A stretch of 64,000 nucleotides of DNA, from NCBI RefSeq assembly GCF_900176135.1, contig NZ_FWWW01000048.1, forward strand, positions 62,001-126,000, in the 5' to 3' direction. The stretch comes from Hymenobacter roseosalivarius DSM 11622. GTDB lineage: Bacteria; Bacteroidota; Bacteroidia; Cytophagales; Hymenobacteraceae. Positions 42,881 through 52,283 of the stretch are shown in pieces (the stretch's first letter is position 1; the number at the start of each line of letters is the position of its first letter). A model generated the notes under the pieces. The model was not told the DNA's origin. It worked only from the letters and a program-made list of their open reading frames with translations, and ran no database searches. The translations under genes were made by a program, and so were the position numbers.

Positions 42881-44269
42881 ATGGATACGAACCTTCCGGT
42901 TTCTTCCCATCCGCGCGTCGTGATTATCGGCTGCGGATTTGCGGGCTTGCAGCTGGCCAAAAAATTACGCCACGCGCCCGTGCAAGTGGTCGTCATTGAC
43001 CGCAATAACTACCACAATTTTCAGCCTCTTCTGTATCAGGTAGCTACTGGTGCCCTGGAGGCGGACAGTATTGCTTACCCTATTCGCAAGATTTTCGCCG
43101 GCCAGAAAAACTTCTTCTACCGCATGGCCGACGTGCAGCGGGTGGAGCCCGCGCGTAATCTGGTGCATACCAGCGTGGGCGATATTCGCTACGATTATCT
43201 GGTCATTGCCACGGGCTCGCTCACCAATTTCTTCGGGATCGAAAGCATTGAGAAGAATGCCATGCAGATCAAGAGCATTCCCAACGCGCTGAATTTGCGG
43301 AGCTTTATTTTCCAGAATTTCGAGAAAGCCCTGCTCACCGAAAACCCCGAGGAGAAGCAGGCTCTATTGAATATCGTAGTGGTAGGCGGCGGCCCGACGG
43401 GCGTCGAAATCAGCGGTTCGCTGGCCGAAATGCGCCGGCATGTGCTGCCTAAAGACTATCCCGAGCTGGACTTGCAGCAGATGCAGGTGATTCTGGTGGA
43501 AGCGAGTCCAGCCGTGCTCGGCCCAATGTCGGCGAAGTCGCAGCAGGAGTCGAAGCGCTACCTGGAAGAGCTGGGCGTAATCGTGCGCCTGAATACCTCC
43601 ATCAAACGGTTTGAAAACTGCCGGGCGTACTACTCCGACACCGAATATATTCCGACCGAAAATCTCATCTGGGCGGCGGGCGTGAACGGGGCTGAAGTAC
43701 CTGGTTTGCCCCCCGAAGTGGTGGCCCGCAACAAGCGCATAAATGTAAACCAGTGGAACCAGGTGGAAGGCTTCCAGAACGTGTTTGCCATCGGCGACGT
43801 GGCTAATCTGGTAACCGAGGAAATGCCTAAGGGCATGCCTATGCTGGCACCGGTAGCGCAGCAGCAAGCCAGCTTGCTGGCCGAAAACCTGCAACGCCTC
43901 ATGCGCAATGAAGCCCCCAGGAACTTCGAGTATGTCAACAAAGGCGTGATGGCCATCGTGAGCCGCAATAAGGCCGTGGTGGATTTGCCCAAAGACGTGC
44001 ATTTCAGCGGTATTCTGGGCTGGTTTACCTGGCTCTTTGTGCACCTGATGACGCTGGTCGGCTTCCGCAATAAAGTCGTGGCCTTCGTAGACTGGGCCTT
44101 CAGCTACTTCAGCTCCGACCAGGCCCTGCGCCTGATCATTCGCCCCTTCAGCCGCCGCGACGTGAAGGACGACCAGGGTAAGAAAAAAGCCGAGCACCAG
44201 AACTCCACGCCCGAATACAACCCCACGCCGCCTGCTATTCAAGCGCCAATAGCGACCAAAATGGCGTAA
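42881..44269 (+). CDS. ndh: Type II NADH dehydrogenase (NDH-2)
   Basis: 462 aa from the ATG at 42881 (MDTNLPVSSHPRVV); the 19 codons upstream are spurious. Two dinucleotide folds are visible: FAD site VVIIGCGFAGLQLAKKL (about 14-30) and NAD site VVVGGGPTGVEISGSLAEM (about 166-184). The FAD-binding motif NVFAIGDVANL (about 302) follows, and a C-terminal membrane-binding helix ends at about 425. It oxidises NADH and passes electrons to quinone without pumping protons, a bypass of the complex I encoded in the same window. A strong terminator follows. Confidence 0.9.
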   Translation: MDTNLPVSSHPRVVIIGCGFAGLQLAKKLRHAPVQVVVIDRNNYHNFQPLLYQVATGALEADSIAYPIRKIFAGQKNFFYRMADVQRVEPARNLVHTSVGDIRYDYLVIATGSLTNFFGIESIEKNAMQIKSIPNALNLRSFIFQNFEKALLTENPEEKQALLNIVVVGGGPTGVEISGSLAEMRRHVLPKDYPELDLQQMQVILVEASPAVLGPMSAKSQQESKRYLEELGVIVRLNTSIKRFENCRAYYSDTEYIPTENLIWAAGVNGAEVPGLPPEVVARNKRINVNQWNQVEGFQNVFAIGDVANLVTEEMPKGMPMLAPVAQQQASLLAENLQRLMRNEAPRNFEYVNKGVMAIVSRNKAVVDLPKDVHFSGILGWFTWLFVHLMTLVGFRNKVVAFVDWAFSYFSSDQALRLIIRPFSRRDVKDDQGKKKAEHQNSTPEYNPTPPAIQAPIATKMA

Positions 44270-44270
44270 C

Positions 44271-44316
44271 GCACAAAAAAGCCCCCCAACTACATAGCTG
44301 GGGGGCTTTTTGTGCT
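44271..44316. terminator. Bidirectional terminator built from the GCCCCCC word
   Basis: GCACAAAAAAGCCCCCC pairs with GGGGGGCTTTTTGTGC around AACTACATAGCT (inner AGCT/ACAT pairing uncertain). It lies between the convergent NDH-2 and TonB-receptor genes. Confidence 0.92.
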
Positions 44317-44328
44317 GCCAACTGCTGG

Positions 44329-47300
44329 CTAAAACGCGTAGCGGGCACCAAGTTGAATCTGATAAGGGGTGCCGTTTTTCTGGATGACGCCCGTGCCGGA
44401 GTTGATGGTGTACGTGTATTGCTGGGTTGCCTGATTGAAGCCGGATACGTTCAGCAGATTTTGGTTGCCCAGGTTAAAATTGCCCCCCCAGTCTTTATTC
44501 AGCAGGTTGGCGAAGTTGAACACGTCAACGGACAATTCCAGCGACTGCGTTTTAAACGTCTTAATAGTTTTCAGCAAACGCACGTCCACCACGCCCGTCA
44601 GCTGCTTGTTCTCGCCGCCGTTGCGGTCCGCGATTTTTCCGAAGCTTTCGCGGATGTAGTCTTTAGCCCGGCTGTCCGACTCGTTCAGCAGGCGGTTGAG
44701 GTCGGCGCGAATATTTTCGGGCGTGCTGGGGTCATTCGGGTTGGGCACGAAGGCCAGGTCATTGCGGTTGCCGGTCTGGCCCACGAAGTCGCCGTTGATG
44801 TCGCCGGCCACCAGCAGGGAGTAGCGCGTGCCGCTGATGCCGCTGAAGCGGGCATTCAGGCTAAATCCTTTCCAGACCGGTGATACCCCGTAGAGCACCA
44901 CTTTGTGGCGGAAATGATTATCGGAGTAGTTCAGCTCCGAGAGGCTGCGCGGGTCGCTCTTCACGGGCCGGAACGTGGAGGTGTTGGCCACGTTGCCGTT
45001 GTAGGAAGTGTTGTCGCGGGCATCATTCAGCGTATAGCTGGCGTTGAATGCCCCGATTTTGGGGAGCTCCACCTGCGCGTCCACGATGAGGGAAGCCGTG
45101 CGCAATTTGGCCCCATTGGTCAGAATCAGGGTGCGGCCCACCAGCGGGGAGCGGCGGCTGAGCACGTTGTTGGTCTGGCCGCGGCTCGAAATGGAGCTGG
45201 CCGGTACGAACACGCCCCGGTTCTCCTCGTTGGCCAGCCGGAAATCCGGCTCATCGCGCAGGTTGCCGTCCAGATACACGTAGTTGTTGTTGGTGCGCGA
45301 CACCAGCGCGTTCACGCCCACCCGCAGCCACTCGTTCACGATGCGGTTGTAGCTCAGGTTGGCCTTGTACACGGTGGGCACCTCAAAGTTGGGGTCGGTC
45401 AGGTTGATGGTAGCTACTGACGTAGTGCCGGCCGGCACGCCCGGCACCGTGGCCGGGTCGCGGCGGTAGCTGGGGAAGTCGGGCCGGGGCACGGGGTTGG
45501 GCGCGGTGGCACTGTTGGGTCGGGTCACGTCGATGGCCGCGATCTGGGTGCCGTCGTTCTGGATATTGTTCAGTTGGGCATAGTTGATAACATAGGCCGA
45601 AAACACGCCCCCGCCCAACCGAAAGATATTGCGACTTTTGCCCCCCACGTCCCAGGTCAGCTGCAAGCGGGGCTGAATGTTGTTCCAGTCCGTAATCTGC
45701 GCGTCGGTGCGCAGGCCCAGCTCCTGTTCCACCAGCGGATTATAGGCGGCGGGCGTGAGGTAGCTGGTCACGTCGTAGCGCACGCCGAGCTGGGCGGTCA
45801 GATCGGGGTGAGGATTGTAGGAGGCCTGGGCAAATACCGACGCGTCCAGCACCGAGTGCTGCACGTCGGGAATGCCGTTCAGCGGCACCTCGCGGGCGTA
45901 GCGGGAAGGGTTGAGGTTATTAAACTCGCGCAGGCTGTTGAAGATAAAGCGCCCGTTCTGCTCATTGGACACGTAGTTATCCAGAAACGTGAGCATATTA
46001 TCCGTGCCAAAAGTTAGGTTGAACCGGCCGGCCGTCAGGTAGCTCGTGTTCACCAATTGAACCTGATTTACCTGCTGAGTTTCGGGCGTGAAGCGCTGCC
46101 CGCCAAGCTGCACGTCGGTCTGGCCCGTGCGCCCGTCGGGCAGCACCGAGCGCACCGTCACGATGGCCCGCGGAATATTGGCCGCCGGCAGCTGGGGGTT
46201 GGGCTCAATGCCGTTGCGCGAGTACACGTACTGCACCTTCAGCTCATTCAGCAGCTTGCTGGAAAATGTGGAGCGCAACGACAGCGCCGTGCTGTTCTCG
46301 CGGGAGCTGAAGCCCGCCCAGGTTTCGTAGAGGTTGATGCGGGAGTTGTCGTTGGTGCTGACAGGGTTGTCCCAGTCGCTGTAGTTGTTGCGCAGCGTGA
46401 GGCGGTGCTTATCATTAATCTGCCAGTCGAGGCGCGCGAAAACCGTATTGGCTACGGTCTTGCGGTCAAACGAGCCGGTTTGGCGCTTATTACTCAAGCC
46501 GTACTTTTCCCGCCCTATAGTCAGCACGCTGTCCAGCACGCTGCGGGTAATACCCAGGGCCTGCTCGTCTTCGGGCAGCTGTATATCGGCAATGAAAAAG
46601 GGCGCGGCCTGCTGCTGCCGGTCCAGGGCCACGAAGAAGTGCAGCTTGTCCTTCACAATAGGCCCGCCCAGGCTAAATCCATACTGGGTCGTGCTGAAAT
46701 CGGAGGTGCGCTTGTTGCCCCGAATATCGCGCGGATTGGCCAGCCAGTCGGCGCGGTGGTAAGTAAAAGCAGAGCCCGTAAAGGTGTTGGTGCCCGACTT
46801 AGTAGCCGCGCTGACCGAAGCGCCGCCCTGCCGGCCCTGGGTCACGTCGTACACGTTATAGGCCACTTCAAACTCCCGAATGGCTTCCAGCGACAGCGTG
46901 TAGGGCCCGCGCCCTATCGGCCCGCTGGTGAGCATATTGCGCGAGCTCAACCCGTCAATCAGGTAGTTGGTCGACGAGGGCAGCTGGCTGCCAACGCTGG
47001 TGCCATTGGAGGTCGGAGCCAGACTAGCCAAGCTGGTAAAATCGCGGTTGAGCGCTGGCAGGCGCCGGATAGCCTGCGCCGTGATGGCCGTGCTGCTACC
47101 CAGGCGGTCGACCCGGCTGGTCAGGGCATTCTCCGTCACGACTACCTCTTGGAGCTGCTCCGCCGCTTCGCTGAGCCGGAAGTCCGCCGTTATTCGGTCG
47201 CCCTGGTTCAGGGTGTAGCCCGTGCGCCGCTGGGGGGCAAATCCCACGAAGCTGACGATAATATCATAGGGACCGCCCAGGGGCAGCTGCCGAAAATCAT

Positions 47301-47529
47301 AGCGTCCGTCGGTGCTCGTGGCCACGCCGGTCTGAAAGCCGGTCGAGTTGTTTTTGACCACGACGGTCGCACCGGGCACGGCCCCGCCCTGGGTATCCTC
47401 CACTACCCCCGCGATGGAGGCATCCGTAGACTGGGCCCGCAACGGACAAGTAAGCACGGTGAGCAGCACCCATAGCAGGCCGGTCAGCATCCACGGTCGT
47501 GGCCGAAAGGGGAGTAACGTGATTTTCAT
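44329..47529 (-). CDS. TonB-dependent outer-membrane receptor, Oar-like
   Basis: 1066 aa from the ATG at 47529 (MKITLLPFRPRPWML, signal peptide ending near RAQS). An N-terminal carboxypeptidase-regulatory-like domain (about 38-120, SIAGVVEDTQGGAVPGATV) precedes the plug (about 125-260, with VVVTENALTSRVDRLGSSTA and NYLIDGLSSRNMLT). A large barrel follows and ends in an aromatic residue (GARYAF). The composition and length match Oar-like receptors. It imports or exports an unknown ligand across the outer membrane using TonB energy. No SusD partner is adjacent, so it is not a classical polysaccharide locus. Confidence 0.93.
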   Translation of the reverse strand: MKITLLPFRPRPWMLTGLLWVLLTVLTCPLRAQSTDASIAGVVEDTQGGAVPGATVVVKNNSTGFQTGVATSTDGRYDFRQLPLGGPYDIIVSFVGFAPQRRTGYTLNQGDRITADFRLSEAAEQLQEVVVTENALTSRVDRLGSSTAITAQAIRRLPALNRDFTSLASLAPTSNGTSVGSQLPSSTNYLIDGLSSRNMLTSGPIGRGPYTLSLEAIREFEVAYNVYDVTQGRQGGASVSAATKSGTNTFTGSAFTYHRADWLANPRDIRGNKRTSDFSTTQYGFSLGGPIVKDKLHFFVALDRQQQAAPFFIADIQLPEDEQALGITRSVLDSVLTIGREKYGLSNKRQTGSFDRKTVANTVFARLDWQINDKHRLTLRNNYSDWDNPVSTNDNSRINLYETWAGFSSRENSTALSLRSTFSSKLLNELKVQYVYSRNGIEPNPQLPAANIPRAIVTVRSVLPDGRTGQTDVQLGGQRFTPETQQVNQVQLVNTSYLTAGRFNLTFGTDNMLTFLDNYVSNEQNGRFIFNSLREFNNLNPSRYAREVPLNGIPDVQHSVLDASVFAQASYNPHPDLTAQLGVRYDVTSYLTPAAYNPLVEQELGLRTDAQITDWNNIQPRLQLTWDVGGKSRNIFRLGGGVFSAYVINYAQLNNIQNDGTQIAAIDVTRPNSATAPNPVPRPDFPSYRRDPATVPGVPAGTTSVATINLTDPNFEVPTVYKANLSYNRIVNEWLRVGVNALVSRTNNNYVYLDGNLRDEPDFRLANEENRGVFVPASSISSRGQTNNVLSRRSPLVGRTLILTNGAKLRTASLIVDAQVELPKIGAFNASYTLNDARDNTSYNGNVANTSTFRPVKSDPRSLSELNYSDNHFRHKVVLYGVSPVWKGFSLNARFSGISGTRYSLLVAGDINGDFVGQTGNRNDLAFVPNPNDPSTPENIRADLNRLLNESDSRAKDYIRESFGKIADRNGGENKQLTGVVDVRLLKTIKTFKTQSLELSVDVFNFANLLNKDWGGNFNLGNQNLLNVSGFNQATQQYTYTINSGTGVIQKNGTPYQIQLGARYAF

Positions 47530-47562
47530 ACGATTAGGAAAGAAGTAGGATGGATTGGCACC

Positions 47563-47570
47563 CAAAAGTA
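47563..47570 (-). promoter_or_regulatory. Candidate -7 promoter element for TonB receptor
   Basis: TACTTTTG on the minus strand matches TAnnTTTG and lies 34 bp before the ATG at 47529. Confidence 0.45.
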
Positions 47571-47839
47571 TCTTGCCTTTGTAGGGTTTTATCTGCTTAA
47601 TTTCATAATTCACCTAAGCTTGATATCCGCTTAATACTTGCTTCACATTGCGGCAGGATAAGTTATGTTTGCGTTAAGCTTCGGTGCTTTAGTAGCTTTA
47701 TTCTATTTTTTAGTAGATAGCGAACTGCTTTTTCGCCGCTACATTTCCTTGACTAGTGTCGTATGAATGGTGGTATAAGCCGTAGAATTTCTGGTATTAA
47801 TTCTGTGTTACCCTGTCATCTTCGGGCTGTTCCAGCGCG

Positions 47840-47847
47840 TACCTTCG
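47840..47847 (+). promoter_or_regulatory. Candidate -7 element for the phosphoesterase gene
   Basis: TACCTTCG, the same variant as before aspS, 23 bp upstream of the ATG at 47870. Confidence 0.4.
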
Positions 47848-47869
47848 TGGAGGATTAACCCTGCTGCCC

Positions 47870-50335
47870 ATGAAACCTTCTGCCTTGCTTGCCCTGCTGC
47901 TGGGGTGGCTGCTCGCCGGCTGCGCCTCCAGCCCCCGCCCGTACGCGCCGACGGCGGTGGCACCCCCCGCTCCGCCGGTACTGCCGGGGCCGTTGCCCGC
48001 TACCCAGCAAACCCTGCTGCCCAACGGCTGGAAGCTTTCCCCGGTCGGTCAACAAGTTCCGCTCGGTGATTTGCCCCTGAATCTGGTGGTGAGTGCCAGC
48101 GGCCGGCTGGCGGCCGTTATCAATTGCGGCTGGGGGGCAAATTCGGTGCAGCTGCTGAACCCCACTTCCGGGGCCGTGCTCGACGAGCAAATTATCAAAG
48201 CCGGCTGGGTGGGACTGGCGTTTGGCCCCCAGGAAAAGATGATTTACGCCTCCGGGGGGCAAAAAAACCGCATTTACTGCTTCAGGATCGAAGGCCAGAA
48301 GCTGGTGCCCGACAGCGCCATCGTGCTGGGCGAGGCGTGGCCTAAGCAGAAGATCGGGGTGGCCGGCCTGGCCGTGGACGCGCGCCGCCAGCTGCTCTAC
48401 GCCGTCACCCGCGAGGACAGCGCCCTCTACACTTTTGATTTGCGCACCCGCGCCCTGGTGCGCCGCCTGCCCCTGGGCAGCGAGGCCTACACCGCCGTTT
48501 TGGCTCCCGATGGCAATGCCCTTTACGTCTCGCTCTGGGGCGCGTCGGCCGTGGCCGTGTACGACCCGCGCCGGCAGCGCATCACGGCCCGCATTCCCGT
48601 CGAGAGCCACCCCAACGATATGCTGCTCAGCCGCGACGGGCGGCGCCTGTTCGTGGCCAACGCTAACAGCAACTCCGTGTCGGTGCTGGATACGCGCGCC
48701 GGCCGGGTCACCGAAACCCTGGTGGCGGCGCTGTTTCCCAACGCCCCGGCGGGCAGCACCCCCAACGGCGTCGCGCTCTCAGCCGACGAAACCCAGCTTT
48801 TCGTGGCCAACGCCGATAACAACTGCCTGGCCGTGTTCGACGTGCGCGAGCCGGGCAAGAGCACCTCGCTGGGCTTCGTGCCCACGGGCTGGTACCCGAC
48901 GGCCGTGCGCACGGCGGGCACTACGCTGCTCATCGCCAACGGCAAAGGCAGCAGCTCCGCGCCTAATAGCGAGGATGGTCCCAATCCCCTCAAAAATGGC
49001 CCCCGGCCGACCCAGTACATCGCCGGGCTGCTGCGCGGCTCGCTCACGGTGCTGCCCACCCCCGATGCGGCCACGCTGGGGGGCTTTTCAGCCCAGGTAT
49101 ACGCCAATACGCCCTACACCAAAGCCCGCGAGCAGGCCCCCGACGTGCCCGCCGGCAACCCCGTGCCCCAGCGCGTGGGCCAGCCCTCGCCCATCAGGCA
49201 CGTCTTTTATATTATCAAGGAAAACCGCACCTACGACCAGGTATTGGGCGATATGCCCGAAGGCAACGGCGACAAAAGCCTGTGTCTGTTTGGGGAGGAC
49301 GTGACGCCCAACCACCACGCCCTGGCCCGCGAGTTCGTCCTGCTCGATAACTTCTACGCCGACGCCGAGGTCAGTGCCGACGGCCACAACTGGAGCACCG
49401 CCGCCTACGCCAATGACTACGTGGAGAAAACCTGGCCCAGCAACTACTCGGGCCGGGGCGGCAGCTACGACTACGAGGGCGGCCGGGGCGAAGTGGCCGT
49501 GCCCAAAGACGGCTTTATCTGGGACTACTGCCAGCGGGCCGGCGTGAGCTACCGCAGCTACGGCGAGTTCGTGACCCAGGGCAAAGCCACCGTCAAGGCC
49601 CTGGAAGGCCACGTCGCGGCCGATTTTCCGGGCTATAACCTGAGCATCCTGGACGTAGACCGCGAGAAAATCTGGGAGCGGGACTTCGACAAGCTCGTGG
49701 CGGCCGGGCAGGTGCCGCAGTTCCAGGTGATTCGGCTGCCCAACGACCATACGTCTGGGGCGCGGCTGGGAGCCCGCACGCCCCTGGCCTACGCCGGCGA
49801 CAACGACTTGGCCCTGGGCCGCCTGATCGAGCATTTATCCCAGAGCCCGGTGTGGAAGGAGTCGGTGGTGATGATCGTGGAAGACGACGCCCAGAACGGC
49901 CCCGACCACGTAGATGCCCACCGCACGACGGCCTACGTGGCCGGCCCCCATGTGCGGCGCGGGGCGGTCGTGCACACCATGTACTCCACGGCCGGGATGC
50001 TGCGCACGATGGAGCTGATCCTGGGTTTGCCCCCCATGAGCCAATACGACGCGGCGGCCCGGCCCATGTGGGAGTGCTTCACCAGCACGCCCGACGCCCG
50101 GCCCTTCGTCGCCCGCCCCGCCCGCGTCGATCTGAATGCCAAGAACACGGCCCTGAACCGTAGCTCCCGCGAGGCCGAGAAGTTCGACCTCTCCCGCGAA
50201 GACGCTGCTCCCGACGTGCCCTTCAACGAGAATATCTGGCGCACCATCCGCGGCGAGCACAGCATAATGCCCGCCCCGCGCCGCAGCTCCTTCGTGCGCG
50301 TGGTAGCGGAGAAAGAGGATGAGGACGATGATTAA
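47870..50335 (+). CDS. Lipoprotein: YncE-like propeller plus phosphoesterase domain
   Basis: 821 aa. The N-terminus is a lipoprotein signal (LLGWLLAGCASS, lipobox Cys about 18). Residues about 60-420 form a YncE-like seven-bladed propeller (repeated GNALYVSLWGASAVAVYDPR and RRLFVANANSNSVSVLDTR type blades). Residues about 440-790 are a phospholipase C/acid-phosphatase type phosphoesterase: FYIIKENRTYDQVLGDM (about 446), DGHNWSTAAYANDY and VMIVEDDAQNGPDHVDAHRT (about 664), which supply metal ligands. It probably cleaves phosphoesters at the outer membrane or cell surface. The substrate is not known. Confidence 0.88.
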   Translation: MKPSALLALLLGWLLAGCASSPRPYAPTAVAPPAPPVLPGPLPATQQTLLPNGWKLSPVGQQVPLGDLPLNLVVSASGRLAAVINCGWGANSVQLLNPTSGAVLDEQIIKAGWVGLAFGPQEKMIYASGGQKNRIYCFRIEGQKLVPDSAIVLGEAWPKQKIGVAGLAVDARRQLLYAVTREDSALYTFDLRTRALVRRLPLGSEAYTAVLAPDGNALYVSLWGASAVAVYDPRRQRITARIPVESHPNDMLLSRDGRRLFVANANSNSVSVLDTRAGRVTETLVAALFPNAPAGSTPNGVALSADETQLFVANADNNCLAVFDVREPGKSTSLGFVPTGWYPTAVRTAGTTLLIANGKGSSSAPNSEDGPNPLKNGPRPTQYIAGLLRGSLTVLPTPDAATLGGFSAQVYANTPYTKAREQAPDVPAGNPVPQRVGQPSPIRHVFYIIKENRTYDQVLGDMPEGNGDKSLCLFGEDVTPNHHALAREFVLLDNFYADAEVSADGHNWSTAAYANDYVEKTWPSNYSGRGGSYDYEGGRGEVAVPKDGFIWDYCQRAGVSYRSYGEFVTQGKATVKALEGHVAADFPGYNLSILDVDREKIWERDFDKLVAAGQVPQFQVIRLPNDHTSGARLGARTPLAYAGDNDLALGRLIEHLSQSPVWKESVVMIVEDDAQNGPDHVDAHRTTAYVAGPHVRRGAVVHTMYSTAGMLRTMELILGLPPMSQYDAAARPMWECFTSTPDARPFVARPARVDLNAKNTALNRSSREAEKFDLSREDAAPDVPFNENIWRTIRGEHSIMPAPRRSSFVRVVAEKEDEDDD

Positions 50336-50337
50336 AG

Positions 50338-50386
50338 GATTTTCAACTAAACAGGCTCAGCATGACCGTCTGTTTAGTTGAAAATC
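50338..50386 (+). repeat. AT-rich hairpin directly after the stop codon
   Basis: GATTTTCAACTAAACAG (50338-50354) pairs perfectly with CTGTTTAGTTGAAAATC (50370-50386), with a 15-nt loop. It starts at the stop of the phosphoesterase gene and precedes a second, GC-rich terminator. Confidence 0.8.
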
Positions 50387-50393
50387 AAAGCCG

Positions 50394-50431
50394 AAAAAAG
50401 CCCCCCAACCGCACGGCTGGGGGGCTTTTTT
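50394..50431. terminator. Bidirectional terminator built from the GCCCCCC word
   Basis: AAAAAAGCCCCCC pairs with GGGGGGCTTTTTT around AACCGCACGGCT (AGCC-like inner bases also pair). It lies between the convergent phosphoesterase and PH-domain genes. Confidence 0.92.
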
Positions 50432-50454
50432 ATGTGCTAAAAAGCGGGCTTCAG

Positions 50455-50829
50455 TTAAAGCGCATAGTCGGCCAGGGCCTTACTTATATCATAAATATTG
50501 CGGTCGTTGCGGAAGGTTTTGCTGATAGGCTCCGTTTGGCCGCGTACCCAGATTTTCAGCTCCGCGTCGAGGTCAAAATGGCCCGTGGTTTCCATCGCGA
50601 AGCGCTCGATGCTGCGGTACGGCACACTCAGAAATTCCTTCTTCTTACCGGTCATCCCTTGCTTATCGACCAGAATCAGGCGCTTATTGGTGAAAATAAG
50701 CTGGTCGCGGATGATGACGAAGGCCTTTTCTATGCGCTCATCCGTCGCCAGCAGGCGGGTGAGCTCCTGTTGTAATTCCTGCGCGTCGCTTTCCGAAGCG
50801 TTGCCGAGTAAACCGTCGAGAAGTCCCAT
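50455..50829 (-). CDS. Bacterial PH-domain protein
   Basis: 124 aa from the ATG at 50829 (MGLLDGLLGNASES). A short helical lead is followed by a PH-like fold of the bacterial type: IEKAFVIIRDQLIFTNKRLILVDKQG (quoted as DQLIFTNKRLILVDKQG, about 43-59), then KKEFLSVPYRSIERFAMETTG and DLDAELKIWVRG, ending in an alpha helix (DISKALADYAL). Such proteins are small and cytoplasmic or membrane-associated, with unknown ligands. It has a -7-like element upstream and is transcribed on its own. Confidence 0.85.
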   Translation of the reverse strand: MGLLDGLLGNASESDAQELQQELTRLLATDERIEKAFVIIRDQLIFTNKRLILVDKQGMTGKKKEFLSVPYRSIERFAMETTGHFDLDAELKIWVRGQTEPISKTFRNDRNIYDISKALADYAL

Positions 50830-50853
50830 AGTTGGTATAGAAGTGGTGGAAGA

Positions 50854-50861
50854 CGAAGCTA
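50854..50861 (-). promoter_or_regulatory. Candidate -7 element for PH-domain gene
   Basis: TAGCTTCG on the minus strand, 25 bp before the ATG at 50829; a one-base variant of TAnnTTTG. Confidence 0.35.
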
Positions 50862-50960
50862 CAACGAAAGCAGGCGGCAAGCTAGTGAGCGTCAGATCAA
50901 AAAGGCGGTCACGATTGGCTCTCGAGTTATAACACTATTCCCCAAACAAGCAGAACCGCT

Positions 50961-52283
50961 CTATGCCGCAGGCGGCAGGTGCATACTAAATTCCGTCCCG
51001 TGTTGCAGATCAGATTTCACCTGAATCGGAATATGATGCAGTTGCGCGATGCTGCGCACCGCGGCCAAGCCCAGGCCGTAGCCCTCGGCCGCATCCTCAT
51101 CGAAGCGGCGGAAGCGGTCGAAGACAAAGGGCAGATGCTCGGCGGGGATGGGCTTGCCGGTGTTGCTGATGCGCAGGCGGTAGCCACCGTCCGGCGTGGG
51201 CTGGCCGGTTAGCTCAATTTGTCCCCCGTATTGGTTGTACTTGATGGCGTTGCTGAGCAGATTGAAAAAAAGCGTAAAGATCAACGACCGGTTGGCGGGT
51301 GCCAAGGTAGGTTCGCCGCTCAGGCTCCAGCGGATAGTCAGGGCGCTGTCGTTGATGCGGTCTTCCAGCTCTTCGGCAACCTCGGTTACTACCCCGCGCA
51401 CCGCTACCCGCTCGGTGCGGGCAAACTGGTTGTTCTCGACCCGCGAAATGAGCAGCAGCGTGCGCAGGGTCACCGTCATGCGCTGCAAGGTTTTCTGGGA
51501 GGTTACGAGCTGCGTTTCAGCTTCCTCGGGCAGATTTTCGGCCCGCAGCATATTCTCAAATCTGTTTTGCAGAAGAGAAATCGGAGTCAGCAGCTCGTGG
51601 GAGGCCGTGGCGATGAATTGCCGCTCCTGCTCAAACACCGACTGAATCTTGAGCAGCATCTGCTGAATGCTGGCATCCAGGTACTGAAAATCGGAGGTGC
51701 TGGTGCGCAGCGGCGGCGCGGCCAGCGGCGTGGGGCCCTGCACGGCCCGCAGCCGCTCCACGATGTGGTCGAAGGGCCGCAGCAGGTAGCCAATAACGCC
51801 CAGCTCCAGCAGCAGGGTGGTCAAAACCGCAAATACCAGAGCATATACGGCCAGGTTACGCAGCAGCTCATATACCTCCTGCACCGACTCAATGCTTTTG
51901 CCAATCTCGATAATGTACCGCAGGCCCTGGTAAGTAGCTGTATGCCGCAGCACCCGAAAATCTACCTCGCTACCCTGGCGCTGGCGGGGGAAAGTGCCGA
52001 TGGTGTCGGGGGGCATTTTGGCGGTTACAGCCTGTAAATCGATAAATTCATCTTGCAGCAAATCATAGTGCGTGCGCCGCTGGGTCTGATTTTGGGGCAG
52101 GAACTCAAAGATGCCAACCTGCTCAATGCGGGTTTGCACCTGCCGCAGCTCCGTGCGCAGAGCCTCGTCGGTGTGGCGCAGCACCAGGGTTTGCACCAGC
52201 CAGGGCAGAATCAGCAGCAGCACGGCCGCCATCAGGCCCTTGGACAGCGTGGTGAGCAGGACTAGCTTTTGCTGAAGCTTCAC
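50961..52283 (-). CDS. Two-component sensor histidine kinase
   Basis: 440 aa from a GTG at 52283 (read VKLQQKLVLL), which overlaps the response-regulator stop by 4 bp (GTGA). Two transmembrane segments (about 9-30 and 146-170) flank a periplasmic sensor of about 110 residues. A HAMP-like linker follows, then HisKA FIATASHELLTPISLLQNRF (phospho-His about 231) and a HATPase domain with NLLSNAIKYNQYGG (N box), ISNTGKPIP (G1) and GYGLGLAAV (G2). The overlap and order show it is co-translated with the OmpR-type regulator before it. The signal is unknown. Confidence 0.92.
   Translation of the reverse strand: MKLQQKLVLLTTLSKGLMAAVLLLILPWLVQTLVLRHTDEALRTELRQVQTRIEQVGIFEFLPQNQTQRRTHYDLLQDEFIDLQAVTAKMPPDTIGTFPRQRQGSEVDFRVLRHTATYQGLRYIIEIGKSIESVQEVYELLRNLAVYALVFAVLTTLLLELGVIGYLLRPFDHIVERLRAVQGPTPLAAPPLRTSTSDFQYLDASIQQMLLKIQSVFEQERQFIATASHELLTPISLLQNRFENMLRAENLPEEAETQLVTSQKTLQRMTVTLRTLLLISRVENNQFARTERVAVRGVVTEVAEELEDRINDSALTIRWSLSGEPTLAPANRSLIFTLFFNLLSNAIKYNQYGGQIELTGQPTPDGGYRLRISNTGKPIPAEHLPFVFDRFRRFDEDAAEGYGLGLAAVRSIAQLHHIPIQVKSDLQHGTEFSMHLPPAA

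Noticed and set aside
46057..47475. 472-codon open frame on the plus strand
   Set aside because: It is antisense to the TonB-receptor gene, whose signal peptide, plug and barrel are clear.
44329..50335. A polysaccharide utilisation locus around the TonB receptor
   Set aside because: No SusD-like lipoprotein and no glycoside hydrolase is adjacent; the receptor looks Oar-like.
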